From contig NZ_FTNV01000001.1 of assembly GCF_900156535.1 (NCBI RefSeq), positions 868,001-932,000 on the forward strand: 64,000 nucleotides of DNA. Reading direction: 5' to 3'. Source of the stretch: Roseovarius nanhaiticus. Its GTDB lineage: Bacteria > Pseudomonadota > Alphaproteobacteria > Rhodobacterales > Rhodobacteraceae. Shown in pieces: positions 38,539-49,189 of this stretch. How positions within the stretch are numbered: the first letter of the stretch is position 1; each line of letters begins with the position of its first letter. The notes under the pieces are model-generated. The model saw nothing but the letters and a program-made list of their open reading frames with translations. It made no database searches and was not told where the DNA came from. The translations under genes were made by a program, and so were the position numbers.

Positions 38539-38553
38539 GCCTTGTGAATACGG

Positions 38554-38580
38554 ATGTATGCAACTGGATGCAATACTGGA
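38554..38580. promoter_or_regulatory. Candidate GntR operator between regulator and AbrB-family gene
   Basis: ATGTATGCAACTGG then ATGCAATACTGGA: two near-direct repeats (ATGCAA-CTGG / ATGCAATACTGG) that also form an imperfect inverted pair GTATGCA..TGCAATAC. It lies in the 50-base gap between divergent starts. Confidence 0.4.
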
Positions 38581-38588
38581 GTGATTGG

Positions 38589-39644
38589 ATGATTGGCGTA
38601 TTCACATCAGCAGTCAGCCTCGAGCGACTTCGGACACTTGGGGTCGCCGCTGCCGGAACGCTGGTCGCGTGGGTTCTGGGTTTGCCGCTTCCCTTTCTCT
38701 TCGGCCCTCTCGGGGCGTGCCTTGTAACGGCGATGGCGGGCATGCGGCTCAGGGCGTTCGGCCAGGTGTCTATTGCGGCCCGCACAATCCTCGGAGTGGC
38801 GGTTGGGGCATCAATTACTCCGTCCCTCATCGGAATGTTACCGCAGATGGCCGCATCAGTAGCGCTCATCCCGCTCTATATCGCCGTCATCGCCCTTGTC
38901 GGGGTGCCCTTCTTTCATCGTGTTTGCGGCTTCGACAAGGCGACGGCCTGGTATGCTGCGATGCCGGGCGGCCTGCAGGACATGGTAATCTTCGGAACCG
39001 AAGCGGGAGGCGATCCGCGGGCCTTGTCGCTTATCCATGCGACCCGGGTTCTGGTCGTGGTGTCCATAGCGCCCCTTATCCTGACATTCGGAATGGGTGC
39101 GAGCCTCTCGAGCCCAATGGGGCCGCCCGCCCGCGATCTGCCGGTCATTGAAATCGCGCTGATGGCTCTGGCCGCACTGGTCGGCTGGAAAGGGGGCGAG
39201 CGCGTCGGTCTTTTCGGCGCGTCCATCCTCGGGCCCATGATCATGACCGCCGCCCTGTCGCTGAGCGGCCTGATCCACACGCGCCCACCGGCCGAAGCGA
39301 TCCTCTTTGCTCAGTTCATGATCGGCATTTCCATCGGGGTCGGCTATGTCGGGATCACCTTCGCGGAGTTTCGCAAAGACGTGCTGGCCGGTATCGCTTT
39401 CGTGCTGGTTCTCGCCGCGCTGGCGACCTTTTTCACCGAGATCGTCGTCATTTTCGGACTCGCCCCGCCGATGGAGGGGTTTCTGGCCTTCGCTCCGGGT
39501 GGACAGGCCGAGATGACGGTTCTGGCCATCGTGGCCGGTGCCGATCTGGGCTACGTGATTGTCCACCACCTACTGCGCATGTTTCTTGTCATCACATGCG
39601 CGCCGCTTGCCGCGAAGCTTTTGTATTCGCTTGCTAAAAAGTAG
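38589..39644 (+). CDS. AbrB-family multispanning membrane protein
   Basis: A 351-aa inner-membrane protein with two repeated halves of about five membrane segments each (LPLPFLFGPLGACLVTAMAG, FDKATAWYAAMPGGLQDMVI, and in the second half GASILGPMIMTAALSLSGLI, FLAFAPGGQAEMTVLAIVAG). The PGGxxEM/PGGLQDM repeats mark the AbrB/ammonia-monooxygenase-like family (PF05145), which is not the DNA-binding AbrB. The start at 38589 has GGAG 8 nt upstream; the frame from 38463 lies in the regulator gene. Transport of an organic acid is suspected because such genes often sit with Tct/Tcu genes. Confidence 0.82.
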   Translation: MIGVFTSAVSLERLRTLGVAAAGTLVAWVLGLPLPFLFGPLGACLVTAMAGMRLRAFGQVSIAARTILGVAVGASITPSLIGMLPQMAASVALIPLYIAVIALVGVPFFHRVCGFDKATAWYAAMPGGLQDMVIFGTEAGGDPRALSLIHATRVLVVVSIAPLILTFGMGASLSSPMGPPARDLPVIEIALMALAALVGWKGGERVGLFGASILGPMIMTAALSLSGLIHTRPPAEAILFAQFMIGISIGVGYVGITFAEFRKDVLAGIAFVLVLAALATFFTEIVVIFGLAPPMEGFLAFAPGGQAEMTVLAIVAGADLGYVIVHHLLRMFLVITCAPLAAKLLYSLAKK

Positions 39645-39732
39645 CGCGCGTGACGTGGTCTAAACCAGCGCCGGAGCCGTCCGGCACGCGCATCGGCAGG
39701 TTGGCGACCCAGGTTCCAAGCCGAAAAGAGTG

Positions 39733-39762
39733 TTGACTCGCAAAAAATCATAATCCTATGAT
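39733..39762 (+). promoter_or_regulatory. Sigma-70-type promoter of the aminotransferase-TctCBA operon
   Basis: TTGACT (39733-39738), 18-base spacer, TATGAT (39757-39762). The -10 overlaps an inverted repeat TATGA..TCATA (39757-39773) that could be an operator. The region is AT-rich against the GC-rich surroundings. Confidence 0.65.
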
Positions 39763-39767
39763 ACTAA

Positions 39768-41096
<1,329 letters not shown>

Positions 41097-41109
41097 GGAG
41101 CGCCGCAAG

Positions 41110-41790
41110 ATGATTGGGTTTCACGTTCACGCACATCCCGGCCGCGTCTCGCCCGAGCTGGTCGAGGCTTTCAGAGCACTCCCGGTCGCCAATGTCTCGG
41201 ACGTGATGAGCCGGCTGTCCGGCGGTGGGCCGCTCCTTCAAGCGCGACATGGCGGCGGCGTGCTTGCCGGGCCGGCTGTGACGGTCAAGACGCGGGCCGG
41301 TGACAATCTCATGATCCACAAGGCCATAGACATCGCCGAGCCAGGTGATGTCATCGTGGTTGATGCCGATGGCGACGTAACCAATGCCGTCGTTGGCGAG
41401 TTGATGGTCGCCCATGCGCGCTATCGCGGCATCGCGGGCATGGTGATTCATGGTGCGATCCGTGACGCCGGAGCCATTCGGGCAGGCGATTTTCCGGTCT
41501 TCTCGACCGGCATCAGTCACCGCGGCCCCTACAAAGACGGGCCGGGCACCGTGAACGCGCAAATCGGGCTCAGCGGTATGATCGTGGCTGCGGGCGATCT
41601 GATCCTCGGGGATGAAGATGGCGTAGTTGCCATTCCCCGCGCCGAGGCGGATGCCATCCATGAGGCGGCGGTCAAGAAGGCCGCGGCTGAAGACAAGCAG
41701 ATGCAGCAGACCCTGGTCGGCGGGATGGACCGATCCTGGGTCGACAGGACACTGAAGGAGAAAGGCTGCATCGTCGAGATCGACTCCTAA
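41110..41790 (+). CDS. RraA-like protein / HMG-CHA-type aldolase
   Basis: A 226-aa protein of the RraA superfamily. VANVSDVMSRLSGGGP near 30, DVIVVDADGDVTNAVVGELM near 85, and GIAGMVIHGAIRDAGAIRAG (110-130) carry the Arg-Asp pair that binds Mg2+ and pyruvate enolate in 4-hydroxy-4-methyl-2-oxoglutarate/4-carboxy-4-hydroxy-2-oxoadipate aldolases. With a catabolic operon around it, aldolase or oxaloacetate decarboxylase activity is more likely than RNase E inhibition. The product could release pyruvate. GGAG ribosome site, 13 bases after the aminotransferase stop. Confidence 0.85.
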   Translation: MIGFHVHAHPGRVSPELVEAFRALPVANVSDVMSRLSGGGPLLQARHGGGVLAGPAVTVKTRAGDNLMIHKAIDIAEPGDVIVVDADGDVTNAVVGELMVAHARYRGIAGMVIHGAIRDAGAIRAGDFPVFSTGISHRGPYKDGPGTVNAQIGLSGMIVAAGDLILGDEDGVVAIPRAEADAIHEAAVKKAAAEDKQMQQTLVGGMDRSWVDRTLKEKGCIVEIDS

Positions 41791-41818
41791 GAACCACAAC
41801 AACAGGAAGGTAAAAACA

Positions 41819-42772
41819 ATGAAAAAATCAATAATCCTTGCCGCCGCTCTTGCGCTGGCACCGGGTGTCGCGCTGGCCGAATGGCCGGGCGACAAGCCAA
41901 TCACCCTCGTCGTCGGATACTCGGCTGGCGGCGGCACCGATATTCTCGCGCGCACCATGGCCCCTTTCCTCGAGAAATACATCGACGGTGCCAGCTTCGT
42001 TGTGGTCAACAAGCCGGGGCCCGGCGGAGAGTACGGCTTTACCGAAACGGCCAATGCCGATCCTGATGGCTACACTATCGGCTTTATGAACGCGCCTGCG
42101 TTCATCACGCTGCCCTACGAGCGCGAGACGCGCTACAGCTTCGACAGCTTCGCGCCAATCGCCAACCTGGTGACCGATCCCGCGACGCTGAGCGTGCCGG
42201 GCGACAGCACGATTAGCTCGCTCGATGATTTCGTGGCCGAGGCGAAGGCAGCGCCCAGTGCGCTGACCATCGGCCACCAGGGCTATGGTGGCTCGATGCA
42301 TTTGAGCCTCGAGGGCTTTCTCGACATGACCGAGACCGAAGTCACGCAGGTTCCCTTCCCGGGCATCCCGCCGGCGGCAACCGCGCTTTTGGGCGGTCAC
42401 ATCGCGGGTCTCGTCGTCGGTGCTGGCGAGGCGTCGGGCATTGGCTCGGAAGACAAGCCAATCAAGATCCTCGGGGTCATGTCGCGCGAGCGGCTTGAAC
42501 TCTTCCCCGACATTCCGACCTTCGCGGAGCAAGGCTATGAGATCTATAGCGGCTCGGATCGCGGCTTCGCAGCACCCAAGGGTACTCCGGATGAGATCGT
42601 GTCGAAGATCGGCGAGGCCATCGAGAAGACCCTCGAGGATCCTGAGTTCCTGAAGGCGGCGGAAGAGCAGAGCCTGCCGCTCAACTACATGAACAAGGCT
42701 GAATACACCGAGTATCTCTCTGAGGTGAACACCCGGATCGGCAAACTCTGGGAAACCAACCCGTGGCGGTAA
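41819..42772 (+). CDS. tctC: Tripartite tricarboxylate transporter binding protein TctC
   Basis: A 317-aa periplasmic protein with signal peptide (MKKSIILAAALALAPGVALA, then EWPGDKPITLVVGYSAGGGT). The GYSAGGGTDILART and VVNKPGPGGEYGFTE segments are the Bug/TctC carboxylate-binding motifs. AGGAAGG ribosome site. It captures the imported polycarboxylate for TctBA. Confidence 0.93.
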   Translation: MKKSIILAAALALAPGVALAEWPGDKPITLVVGYSAGGGTDILARTMAPFLEKYIDGASFVVVNKPGPGGEYGFTETANADPDGYTIGFMNAPAFITLPYERETRYSFDSFAPIANLVTDPATLSVPGDSTISSLDDFVAEAKAAPSALTIGHQGYGGSMHLSLEGFLDMTETEVTQVPFPGIPPAATALLGGHIAGLVVGAGEASGIGSEDKPIKILGVMSRERLELFPDIPTFAEQGYEIYSGSDRGFAAPKGTPDEIVSKIGEAIEKTLEDPEFLKAAEEQSLPLNYMNKAEYTEYLSEVNTRIGKLWETNPWR

Positions 42773-42779
42773 TCCGGTC

Positions 42780-43265
42780 ATGACCGACCGCCAGACCAAC
42801 AGCCCCTCGGAGATCGTCTCCGGGGGGCGCGAAGGCCTAAGAGATCAGGTCTCGGCCGCTATTCTCATGTGTATTGTCGCCGTGTTCTGGTGGGATGCGA
42901 ACACGATCAGCGCCTTCGAGGCGCAGATGTATCCGCGTCTCGTGCTGATCGTACTCGCCGCGCTGGCCGTGCTTCTGTTCCTGCGGGGCTTCAGGCTTGG
43001 TGGCAAGGTTGCGGATCAACCCGTTGTCTCGTCCTGGACCGCGTTCCTCGCGTTTCTGGTGCCGACCATCCTCTACGCGGTGGCCGTCGGAAAGATCGGC
43101 TTTTTCACCTCCAGCATCGTCTACATACCACTCGTCGCGTATCTGATCGGGCTGCGTAGCCATTGGCTGAATGCGCTCGTGTCATTCGTGTTCCTGCTGG
43201 CCACGTGGCTGGTCTTCGTCGCGCTTTTCGCGCGCCCCCTTCCGCAAGAAATTTTCTGGGGCTAG
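42780..43265 (+). CDS. tctB: Tripartite tricarboxylate transporter small membrane subunit TctB
   Basis: A 161-aa protein with four predicted membrane segments (AAILMCIVAVFWWDANTISA, LVLIVLAALAVLLFLRGFRL, AFLAFLVPTILYAVAVGKIG, and ALVSFVFLLATWLVFVALFA). Its start lies 7 bases after tctC and its stop 3 bases before tctA. Length and position fit TctB, the least conserved subunit. Confidence 0.88.
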   Translation: MTDRQTNSPSEIVSGGREGLRDQVSAAILMCIVAVFWWDANTISAFEAQMYPRLVLIVLAALAVLLFLRGFRLGGKVADQPVVSSWTAFLAFLVPTILYAVAVGKIGFFTSSIVYIPLVAYLIGLRSHWLNALVSFVFLLATWLVFVALFARPLPQEIFWG

Positions 43266-43268
43266 CCC

Positions 43269-44783
43269 ATGTCCATCATCGAAATCCTCTTTGCCGCCAT
43301 TCGCGAAGTCCTGATGTGGCAGAACCTGGCCGCAATGGGCGTCGGCGTAGTGGGCGGGATCCTGATCGGCGCGCTGCCGGGACTCACGGCGACGATGGGC
43401 ATCGCCATTCTCATCCCGCTGACCTTCACAATGGAGCCGATGGTGGCGCTGGGCATGGTCGCGGGCATCTATAATGGCGGCATCTATGGCGGTGCGATCC
43501 CGGCCATCCTTCTGGGCATTCCCGGCACCTCCTCGTCCATTCCGACGACCTTCGACGGCGTTCCGCTGGCCAAGCGGGGCGAGGCGGGTAACGCGCTGCG
43601 TATCTCGGCCTGGTCCTCGGCGGTAGGCGGCGTGGCAAGCGGCTTCTCCCTCCTGCTGCTGGCGCCGCCGCTGGCAACGGTCACGCTTCTCTTTGGGCCG
43701 GCCGAGTATTTCTGGGTCGCCCTCTTCGGCATGTGCAGCATCGCGATCCTTCTGGGCGCGGACCCGCTCAAGGGTCTGATTTCCAGCGGTCTCGGCCTTC
43801 TGATCGGCACGATCGGCATCGACAGCGTCTCGGGGCACGAGCGCTTTACGCTCGACATCTACTACCTCACGGGCGGTTTCAACTTAATCGTCCTGCTCGC
43901 CGGTCTCTACGGGCTGCCGCCCGCCATCGACCTTGCGCAGACAGCGATCTCGCAGCAGATCGACGCCGCCCGCACCGCGATCAAGGAATCCGAGCACCGT
44001 TTCACCGACTGGCCCAGCCTCTTTCCGACTTGGGCGCGGTCCTCGATGATCGGCATTGTCATTGGCATCCTGCCCGGCGTGGGCGGCACGATGGCCGCCT
44101 TCCTTAGCTACAACGAGACCAAGCGCGCCGACAAGGATCCGGACAGCTTCGGCAAGGGGAACTACAAGGGCGTCGCGGCCTCGGAATGCGGCAACAACGC
44201 CGATAACGCCTCGGCCCTTATCCCAACGCTGACGCTCGGCGTGCCCGGAAATGCCGTCGCGGCGGTCATCATGGGCGCGTTCCTCGTCCACGGACTGCAG
44301 CCCGGGCCGGGGCTCTTTCGGTCCGAGCCAGTGCTGGTCTATGCCTTCATCCTGCAGATGATCCTCACGGCGGCCATCCTTCCGGTTCTCGGCGGCTCGA
44401 TCGCAGTGCGTGTTTTTGCGCCGGTGCTGCGGCTGCCGCAGGCACTGATCGCGCCCATCGTGGTTAGCCTGTCGGTGATCGGTGTCTATTCCATCCAGAA
44501 CAGCGTCTTCGACATCTATGCGCTCATCGGCTTCGGCCTGCTGGGATACATCCTGCAACGCACTGGCTTTCCGCTCGCGCCTATCGTTCTGGGCGTCATC
44601 CTCGGGCCGATGGCCGAGCAACAGTTGCGGCTCGCGCTGATCATCGCGCGCGGCGATGTTCTGTCGATCGCCAGCAGCCCGGTCGCGATGATCCTGATCG
44701 CGCTGATTGTTCTCGTGCTGGCTTTGCCGGTGGTGCGGATGCTGCTGGGCCGGCGCGCGCGGATCGACCCGAAACTCAACTGA
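43269..44783 (+). CDS. tctA: Tripartite tricarboxylate transporter large membrane subunit TctA
   Basis: A 504-aa inner-membrane protein with about 11-12 spans. The TctA signature GIYNGGIYGGAIPAILLGIP (about 70-90) and the second-half ASECGNNADNASALIPTLTL motif are clear, along with GALPGLTATMGIAILIPLTF near the N-terminus. It completes the TctCBA importer for citrate-like acids. Confidence 0.95.
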   Translation: MSIIEILFAAIREVLMWQNLAAMGVGVVGGILIGALPGLTATMGIAILIPLTFTMEPMVALGMVAGIYNGGIYGGAIPAILLGIPGTSSSIPTTFDGVPLAKRGEAGNALRISAWSSAVGGVASGFSLLLLAPPLATVTLLFGPAEYFWVALFGMCSIAILLGADPLKGLISSGLGLLIGTIGIDSVSGHERFTLDIYYLTGGFNLIVLLAGLYGLPPAIDLAQTAISQQIDAARTAIKESEHRFTDWPSLFPTWARSSMIGIVIGILPGVGGTMAAFLSYNETKRADKDPDSFGKGNYKGVAASECGNNADNASALIPTLTLGVPGNAVAAVIMGAFLVHGLQPGPGLFRSEPVLVYAFILQMILTAAILPVLGGSIAVRVFAPVLRLPQALIAPIVVSLSVIGVYSIQNSVFDIYALIGFGLLGYILQRTGFPLAPIVLGVILGPMAEQQLRLALIIARGDVLSIASSPVAMILIALIVLVLALPVVRMLLGRRARIDPKLN

Positions 44784-44814
44784 TACCGCCCGAGAGGGAC
44801 CCGAGGAGGACACC

Positions 44815-46467
44815 ATGCTGGTTCACGAAAAGCTTGCACAGATCGTCGCGCAGGAGGGGGTCTCCTGCCATTTCACGCTTCTGGGCGATGCCAACATGTA
44901 TTTCGCCGACAGTCTCGACGCGCTTGGCGTCGAGTCGATACACGTCCGTCACGAACATTGCGCCTGCTCGATGGCGATGTCCTACGCGCGTGCCACCGGC
45001 GATCTGGGCTTTTGCTCGGTGACCTGTGGGCCGGGTGTGACGCAGCTTGCGACGGCCCTTCCGGCGGCGGTGCGGGCCTCAATCCCGATGGTGATCTTCG
45101 CAGGGGAAAGCCCGCTCGGCAAGGCGTGGTACAATCAGCAGCTCGATCAGGCGCCGGTCGTTCGTGCCCTCGGGGCGGATTACATTGCCATCCACACTCA
45201 GGGGCAGATAGCGGGCAAGTTGCGTGAGGCGTTCCTGTCGGCGCGCCTGCATCAAAAGCCGGTCGTCGTCGGCATCCCAATGGACCTTCAGCATCACGAA
45301 TGGACCGGATCCGAAGACTACGTTCCCTCGCAGAAGATCATGCCGAAACCCGCGCCCCTGCATCCCGCGCCCGAGGCCGTCATCGAGGCGGCCGAGCTTG
45401 TTGCCTCTGCCCGGAAAATCGTGCTGATCGCCGGAAAAGGCGCGATGCGCGCGGGCGCATCCGAGGCTTGCGCGGCGCTGGCCGACCAGTGCGGGGCGCT
45501 TCTGGCGACGACGCTGCCCGTGCGGGGCCTTTTCGTGGATCATCCCTTCGATCTGGGTGTTGCCGGCGGTTTCTCGTCGCCCTTGGCGCGCGAGCTTTTC
45601 GCCGAGGCGGATCTGGTCATCGCGGTGGGTGCAAGCCTGACGCAGCACATGCGCGACGCGGGCAAGCTCTTTGGCGCGGCCAAGGTGCTACAGATTGATC
45701 TTGCGCCGAAGGGAATCAATCAGGGCGCGGTCGTTGCCGATCACGTCCTGCAAGGCGATGCCAAGGTGGCTGTGCAGAAACTCTGCGAGGCGCTGGAGGA
45801 GCGCGGCGCGCGCCCGTCCGACTGGCGCGGCGACACCCTGCGCGAGCGGATCGCGAACGCGCCGGGCGACGATGCGAAATTTCCGGAGGATGGATATCTT
45901 GATCCGCGCGATGTCATCAGCAGCCTCCAAGAGATCCTGCCCAAGCAGTGGGAAATGGTGAATTCCTCTGGGCATTGCTCGTATTTCTCGGCCCAGATGC
46001 GGGGCTGGCAGGCGCGGAATTTTCATGTGATCCGCGAGTTTGGCGCAATCGGCAACGGTCTTTCCTACGCCATCGGCGTCGCGGCCGCGCGCCGCGACAA
46101 TACGGTTGTCCTCATCGACGGCGATGGCAGTCTGCTTATGCACGCGCAGGAACTTGAGACCATCCGCCGCCACGGGTTCAAGCTGCTGATTTGCATTTTA
46201 AACGATGGCGCCTATGGCTCCGAAATTCACAAGCTTCGCAGCGAAGGGCTGCGTGATGGCGGCGCGGTGCATGGCCGGGGAGATCTGGGCGCGGTCGCGC
46301 GCGGCTTCGGCCTCGGGGGGAAGGTCTTTACGGATCTTTCGACGCTCGCCAGTGATCTAGACGCGTTCGACGAGGGCGAGGACAGCGCGCTGTGGGATTT
46401 CCATGTCAGCGACTTGGTCTCGTCTCCGATCATGCGCCAGAACCATCCCGCCAAACGGCATGGCTAA
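44815..46467 (+). CDS. Thiamine diphosphate-dependent enzyme (acetolactate synthase/decarboxylase family)
   Basis: A 550-aa ThDP enzyme with the three-domain layout: N-terminal pyrimidine domain with the activating Glu in RHEHCACSMAMSYARATGDL, a middle domain (KIVLIAGKGAMRAGASEACA), and the C-terminal cofactor site GDGSLLMHAQELETI...ILNDGAYG. GAGGAGG ribosome site before 44815. No FAD-binding role is evident, and it is not tied to ilvH, so it is more likely a 2-oxo acid decarboxylase/carboligase of the catabolic route than a biosynthetic acetolactate synthase. Substrate unknown; last gene of the operon. Confidence 0.88.
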   Translation: MLVHEKLAQIVAQEGVSCHFTLLGDANMYFADSLDALGVESIHVRHEHCACSMAMSYARATGDLGFCSVTCGPGVTQLATALPAAVRASIPMVIFAGESPLGKAWYNQQLDQAPVVRALGADYIAIHTQGQIAGKLREAFLSARLHQKPVVVGIPMDLQHHEWTGSEDYVPSQKIMPKPAPLHPAPEAVIEAAELVASARKIVLIAGKGAMRAGASEACAALADQCGALLATTLPVRGLFVDHPFDLGVAGGFSSPLARELFAEADLVIAVGASLTQHMRDAGKLFGAAKVLQIDLAPKGINQGAVVADHVLQGDAKVAVQKLCEALEERGARPSDWRGDTLRERIANAPGDDAKFPEDGYLDPRDVISSLQEILPKQWEMVNSSGHCSYFSAQMRGWQARNFHVIREFGAIGNGLSYAIGVAAARRDNTVVLIDGDGSLLMHAQELETIRRHGFKLLICILNDGAYGSEIHKLRSEGLRDGGAVHGRGDLGAVARGFGLGGKVFTDLSTLASDLDAFDEGEDSALWDFHVSDLVSSPIMRQNHPAKRHG

Positions 46468-46470
46468 CAG

Positions 46471-46497
46471 ACGGCGCCCTATAAACTCAGGCGCCGT
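46471..46497. terminator. Inverted repeat between convergent ThDP-enzyme and IclR genes
   Basis: ACGGCGCC (46471-46478) and GGCGCCGT (46490-46497) with an AT-rich loop. No T run, and one arm lies inside the IclR C-terminal codons. Probably a shared transcription end for convergent genes. Confidence 0.55.
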
Positions 46498-47236
46498 CCG
46501 AAAAGCCGAGCATGGACGACAGGCGCTGCACCATCGTTGCGATATGAGCGAGGTTCTCGGGGCTTTCCGCATCGAAGCGGCCGATCGGACCCGACACGGC
46601 AATCGCGCCTACCAGAGTGCCGTTCCGGTCGAAAACCGGTGCGGAAATCGACGAGGTCAAAGGGTCATAGGCACCCACCGAATATCTCGCGAGATCCGCC
46701 GCCTGCGCCACGCCTCGGGGCGCGCCGTCGGCGAAGTCGCGCAGAACCTGGCTGATCGAGGTCGTGTCCATCGGTATATGAACGCCGACCTTGCGGCTGA
46801 CCCGCAGAGACTGAGGCGAATCCACCCCCATAAGGCACATGCGGTTGTCGCCCTCGCGGACGTAGAGAAAAACGCTCTCGCCGGTCGAATCCCGCAACTG
46901 CGTCATCGTCGCCTCGATCAATTCGCGCTGGTCGAGCGAGTTCTCGAAGGCGCGGCCCAGTTGAAAGGCCTTGACCGAAAGCTGATACCGGCCATCCGCC
47001 AGCTTGCGCACGTAGGAGAGCTTCTCGAACGAAATCATGTAGCGCAGGATCACGCTCTTGAACAATCCGGTCGCATCGGCGAGATCGCTCAGGGTCAGCG
47101 GGCGATGCTCGGCCGCGAAGGCATCGAGAATGCGCAAGGATCGCTCGGCGGCGGCGACGGGCCTTTCGACCCCTTCAGTATCCGGGCTTTTGGCCATGAT
47201 GACGGTCACTCCAACTGCGTCATGTTGCTCGGTCAA
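46487..47236 (-). CDS. IclR-family regulator
   Basis: A 249-aa regulator: winged helix about 25-85 (LRILDAFAAEHRPLTLSDLA, ADATGLFKSVILRYMISFEK) and the IclR effector domain (LIEATMTQLRDSTGESVFLY, YSVGAYDPLTSSISAPVFDR, ALAVSGPIGRFDAE-type end). It is divergent from the LeuCD-like genes, with 88 bases between, and convergent with the ThDP enzyme. A role as sensor of the polycarboxylate pathway is inferred from position. Confidence 0.9.
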   Translation of the reverse strand: MTEQHDAVGVTVIMAKSPDTEGVERPVAAAERSLRILDAFAAEHRPLTLSDLADATGLFKSVILRYMISFEKLSYVRKLADGRYQLSVKAFQLGRAFENSLDQRELIEATMTQLRDSTGESVFLYVREGDNRMCLMGVDSPQSLRVSRKVGVHIPMDTTSISQVLRDFADGAPRGVAQAADLARYSVGAYDPLTSSISAPVFDRNGTLVGAIAVSGPIGRFDAESPENLAHIATMVQRLSSMLGFSDGA

Positions 47237-47240
47237 GCTC

Positions 47241-47265
47241 GTATAATAGTGTTATAGTATTGTCA
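47241..47265. promoter_or_regulatory. AT-rich palindromic patch between iclR-type and leuC-like genes
   Basis: GTATAATAGTGTTATAGTATTGTCA, an imperfect palindrome with half-site ATACTA also present at 39761 upstream of the TctCBA operon. Candidate IclR-type operator or promoter -10 region for the divergent genes. Confidence 0.4.
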
Positions 47266-47324
47266 CCCACATTGGGCGCGCTTCCCGACGCGGATAACAT
47301 GCGCACCCCTCAGACCTGAAAGGC

Positions 47325-48584
47325 ATGGACGTGGATCACCCGAGAACGATGGCGGAAAAACTGCTCGGCCGGGCCGCAGGCAAGGATGTGCGAGCAGGCG
47401 ATATCGCCGTCTGCACTCCGAGTTATGCGATGGGAACGGATGGCTCGATTCCCATGGCGATCGATTATCTGGCCAAGATGGGCCGCGACTCTGTGGCCGA
47501 TGCCGCACAGCTTCTTTTCGCAATGGATCACTACGGCATCAGCTCGGGCCCGAACGCCCTGGCGCTTCAGGCGAAGGCACGAAAATTCGCGCATGACAAC
47601 GGCATTCGCCTCTTCGACGTCGGCGACGGGATCGGTCATCAGCTTTTGATCGAGGAAGGAATCGCCGCGCCCGGGCGCCTCGTGGTCGGAGCGGATTCGC
47701 ATGCGACCTCCTATGGCGCGCTGAATTGCTTTGGCACCGGGATCGGTTCGTCCGATCTGGCGGGAGTGATGTTTTGCGGGCAGATGTGGCTGGAGGTTCC
47801 GAAGACAATTCAAGTGCATCTGATCGGCCGTCTGCCGCAGGGCGTTTCGGCCAAGGACGTGGCTCTGGTTCTGGCCCGGCGCATGGGCGCGGATGGGGCC
47901 AATTACATGGCGCTGGAATTCAGCGGGCCGGGCGTGGCGACGATGGACATGGATGACCGGATCGTTCTGTCCAACATGGCGGTCGAAATCGGCGCGAAGG
48001 CAGGGATCTTTCCCTTCGATGGCGTGCTCGAGGATTGGATGCAGCGCATCGGCGTCATGGATTACACGCCGATCATCGCCGATGAGGGGGCGGAGGTGGC
48101 GCGGATAGTCGAGGTGGATCTTTCGGCCCTGACACCCCAGATCGCGCTGCCACACCGCGTTGACAACGTGACCGATCTTGACGCCCAGCCCTTCACGCCG
48201 GTCGACGTCGTCTATCTCGGCACCTGTACCGGGGGAAGGATGCGCGACTACGAGGAGGCGCTGGAGGTGATCACGAAGGCTGGGCATCTCAGCGACCGGG
48301 TTCAGGTGGTTGTGACGCCAGCCTCGGGCCAGATCTACAGCGAGATGAAGCGTATCGGAATGCTGGACCGGTTCCGGGCCTTCGGAGCCCGGATCGAGCT
48401 TCCAGGATGTGGCGCCTGCTGCGGGACATGCGGAACAATCCCCTCGAACGGCCAGAAGATCATCTCGAGTGCCAATCGCAATTTCAGGGGCCGGATGGGC
48501 AATGCCGCGGCAGAGATCTATCTCGCCTCGTCCATATCCTGCGCGCATGCGGCCGTGCGCGGCGGCTTTGGCAAACGAGGCTAA
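47325..48584 (+). CDS. Aconitase-family dehydratase large subunit (LeuC/HacA-like)
   Basis: A 419-aa Fe-S hydro-lyase large subunit. Fe-S ligands Cys301 (YLGTCTGGRM), Cys362 and Cys365 (LPGCGACCGTCG). The substrate region has GADSHATSYGALNCFGTGIG. The 3-isopropylmalate dehydratase/homoaconitase/2,3-dimethylmalate dehydratase subfamilies all have this form. Its company (TcuAB, TctCBA, aldolase) points to hydration of an unsaturated polycarboxylate rather than leucine synthesis. The small subunit follows after 12 bases. Confidence 0.88.
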   Translation: MDVDHPRTMAEKLLGRAAGKDVRAGDIAVCTPSYAMGTDGSIPMAIDYLAKMGRDSVADAAQLLFAMDHYGISSGPNALALQAKARKFAHDNGIRLFDVGDGIGHQLLIEEGIAAPGRLVVGADSHATSYGALNCFGTGIGSSDLAGVMFCGQMWLEVPKTIQVHLIGRLPQGVSAKDVALVLARRMGADGANYMALEFSGPGVATMDMDDRIVLSNMAVEIGAKAGIFPFDGVLEDWMQRIGVMDYTPIIADEGAEVARIVEVDLSALTPQIALPHRVDNVTDLDAQPFTPVDVVYLGTCTGGRMRDYEEALEVITKAGHLSDRVQVVVTPASGQIYSEMKRIGMLDRFRAFGARIELPGCGACCGTCGTIPSNGQKIISSANRNFRGRMGNAAAEIYLASSISCAHAAVRGGFGKRG

Positions 48585-48596
48585 AGGAGAGCTGAT

Positions 48597-49103
48597 ATGA
48601 CCGATACACTCGCCTCGGGCAGCGCTCGCATTCTCGGAGATGACATCAACACTGATTACATCGTTCCTTCGCATCGCAAGAAAGAGACGATAGACCCCGA
48701 TGTACTTCGGGCCTTCATCTTCGAGGATATCGTCCCCGGTTTCTACGACGCAATGGAAGTCGAGACGGTTCTGGTTGCCGGCACCAATTTCGGCTGCGGG
48801 TCTGCGATGGAGGTTGCTGTCACTGTCCTTCAGGCGGCTGGCGTTAAAGCCGTTATTGCAAAGAGTTTCTCCCGTACCTTCAGACGAAATGCGCTAAACA
48901 ATGGCTTACTGCTCTGTGAAGCCGACGCATCATTTCTGGAGGATGGGGATGACGTCGCAGTCGAGCTGAACGATGGCGTTTTGTGCATTCAATCTAGCCG
49001 GCGCGCGCCGGTAAATGCAGGCGCTATGCCCGATTTCATGTTGGACATGCTGTCTTACGGTGGATTAACCAATTACTTGGTGGCGAACGGGGGCTTTGAG
49101 TAG
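48597..49103 (+). CDS. Aconitase-family dehydratase small subunit (LeuD/HacB-like)
   Basis: A 168-aa swivel-domain subunit: ILGDDINTDYIVPSHRKKET at the start, GTNFGCGSAMEVAVTVLQAA with the substrate loop (FGCGS), and FSRTFRRNALNNGLLLCEAD. It partners the gene at 47325. Archaeal-type short form (about 165 aa) rather than the 200-aa LeuD of leucine synthesis, which also argues for a catabolic role. AGGAG ribosome site. Confidence 0.9.
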   Translation: MTDTLASGSARILGDDINTDYIVPSHRKKETIDPDVLRAFIFEDIVPGFYDAMEVETVLVAGTNFGCGSAMEVAVTVLQAAGVKAVIAKSFSRTFRRNALNNGLLLCEADASFLEDGDDVAVELNDGVLCIQSSRRAPVNAGAMPDFMLDMLSYGGLTNYLVANGGFE

Positions 49104-49189
49104 CGTTTCAATCGCTCTTCACAGTTCGCTCAACCTCGGTTGGCGTTTTGTCCTGCCGCGAGGTTTTTCCTCCACATGAAATGAGATTT

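Noticed and set aside
47325-49103. Leucine-biosynthesis LeuCD
   Set aside because: Located on an island with catabolic genes and an IclR regulator; the small subunit is the short form; no leuA or leuB nearby.
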